43,802 bases of DNA, from positions 1-43,802 of the IMG/VR virus record IMGVR_UViG_3300027906_000037; one strand, 5' to 3'. A program made the position numbers and the translations under genes. The number at the start of each line of letters is the position of its first letter. The first letter of the stretch is position 1. The notes below the pieces were generated by a model. The model did not search any database. It saw only the letters and a program-made list of their open reading frames with translations, and was not told the origin of the DNA. The stretch comes from a virus. This document shows positions 43,363-43,802 of the stretch, one piece after another.

Positions 43363-43802
43363 ATGACAACAACTTTAGAGATTATAAATGGCATTTCGCA
43401 AGTTCTGGCCAATACTTACGATGGAGCTCTCGACGAGAGCGGCGAGCCTATAAAAATAGGTCTTCGTAGGGAAGAGGGTAATCCCCTTGTCGACCCAAGA
43501 ATAATAGACGGCTTCGGAGCGCACATCTCAGGAGATAGATTACATATTAAATATCACGCAGAAATACCTCTCAAAGAGGTTCACTCTAACGGATTTGAAT
43601 CCGAAATGGAGATTATGGTGGAGAAAGTGAGGTCCTTTATTCAAAAAGAATACAACAAAATAATGAAGTCTTCGATTTCTTTGACGGACCCAAGTGAAGT
43701 GGATGTTCTTGTGGAATATGTTTCTAGAATAAGAACGAGCGTCAAAGTTCACAAGTGTTACAAGATCAGTGGAGTTCAATCTGAGCCCAACGATCAAGGG
43801 AT
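43363..43802 (+). CDS. Conserved virion-type protein (5' part only)
   Basis: An open frame starts at ATG 43363 after AGAGGAAA and runs without a stop to the end of the window, about 146 codons. It begins MTTTLEIINGISQVLANTYD, then IKIGLRREEGNPLVDPRIID, GFGAHISGDRLHIKYHAEIP and VEKVRSFIQKEYNKIM. I associate this order (GLRREEG, then DGFG with a short beta-strand, then FIQKEYKK) with a conserved structural protein of uncultured marine T4-like phages, often near head and neck genes. If so, a new virion block begins here. The end and the exact role are outside the view. Confidence 0.7.
   Translation, partial: MTTTLEIINGISQVLANTYDGALDESGEPIKIGLRREEGNPLVDPRIIDGFGAHISGDRLHIKYHAEIPLKEVHSNGFESEMEIMVEKVRSFIQKEYNKIMKSSISLTDPSEVDVLVEYVSRIRTSVKVHKCYKISGVQSEPNDQG

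Noticed and set aside
1-43802. tRNA genes, CRISPR arrays, insertion sequences, introns or inteins
   Set aside because: No gap is long enough for a tRNA in the usual place, no regularly spaced repeats were seen, no transposase or homing-endonuclease motifs occur, and no gene is visibly interrupted.

Overview
The window reads as one continuous segment of a tailed-phage genome. Every supported gene is on the + strand, genes are packed end to end (the longest gap is 75 nt), and there are no tRNA or rRNA genes, insertion sequences or CRISPR repeats. Base composition is AT-rich, about 40% G+C by eye. A gp25-like plus gp6-like baseplate-wedge pair, a gp46/gp47-type recombination nuclease and a gp16-like small terminase candidate place it among T4-superfamily-like contractile-tailed phages. 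The very large virion proteins resemble those of uncultured marine myoviruses. The host is probably a Gram-negative bacterium: the lysis cluster has spanin-like membrane coiled-coil proteins, and one promoter is a near-consensus sigma70 type. The host cannot be named from the sequence.

Layout. (1) 1-2258: the tail of an upstream gene, a small-terminase-like gene, an unknown gene and a spike/baseplate-type virion protein. (2) 2271-18348: baseplate block, with a 3,320-residue giant protein, the gp25-like and gp6-like wedge proteins, then a DNRLRE-type and a LamG-type surface protein joined by TAATG overlaps. (3) 18421-36105: structural block, with a 2,437-residue giant protein, large virion proteins of 1,047 and 968 residues, and two pairs of partial paralogues (25756/32743 at their N-termini, 33815/34921 at their C-termini). 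(4) 36112-41921: nucleic-acid block, with a J-domain protein, a RuvC-type resolvase, a CHC2/TOPRIM primase, two small proteins with T4 capsid-targeting-like N-termini, and a single-chain Mre11-Rad50 (SbcD-SbcC, gp47-gp46) fusion behind a strong extended -10 promoter. (5) 41935-43314: lysis-like cluster, with a small holin-like protein, two overlapping membrane coiled-coil proteins and a zinc-ribbon protein; no endolysin is visible. (6) 43363-end: the start of another conserved virion-type gene that runs off the window.

How it fits together. The structural blocks would be translated as long late messages, with many stop/start overlaps. The recombination nuclease has its own host-type promoter, consistent with earlier expression. 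Primase, resolvase and the MR fusion together suggest recombination-dependent replication as in T4, placed between virion blocks. The most testable new ideas are the capsid-targeting-like peptides on two adjacent small proteins, the MR fusion, a domain inserted in the 2,437-residue protein, and a u-spanin-like protein without a lipobox. All functional assignments are from reading motifs; no database search was run.
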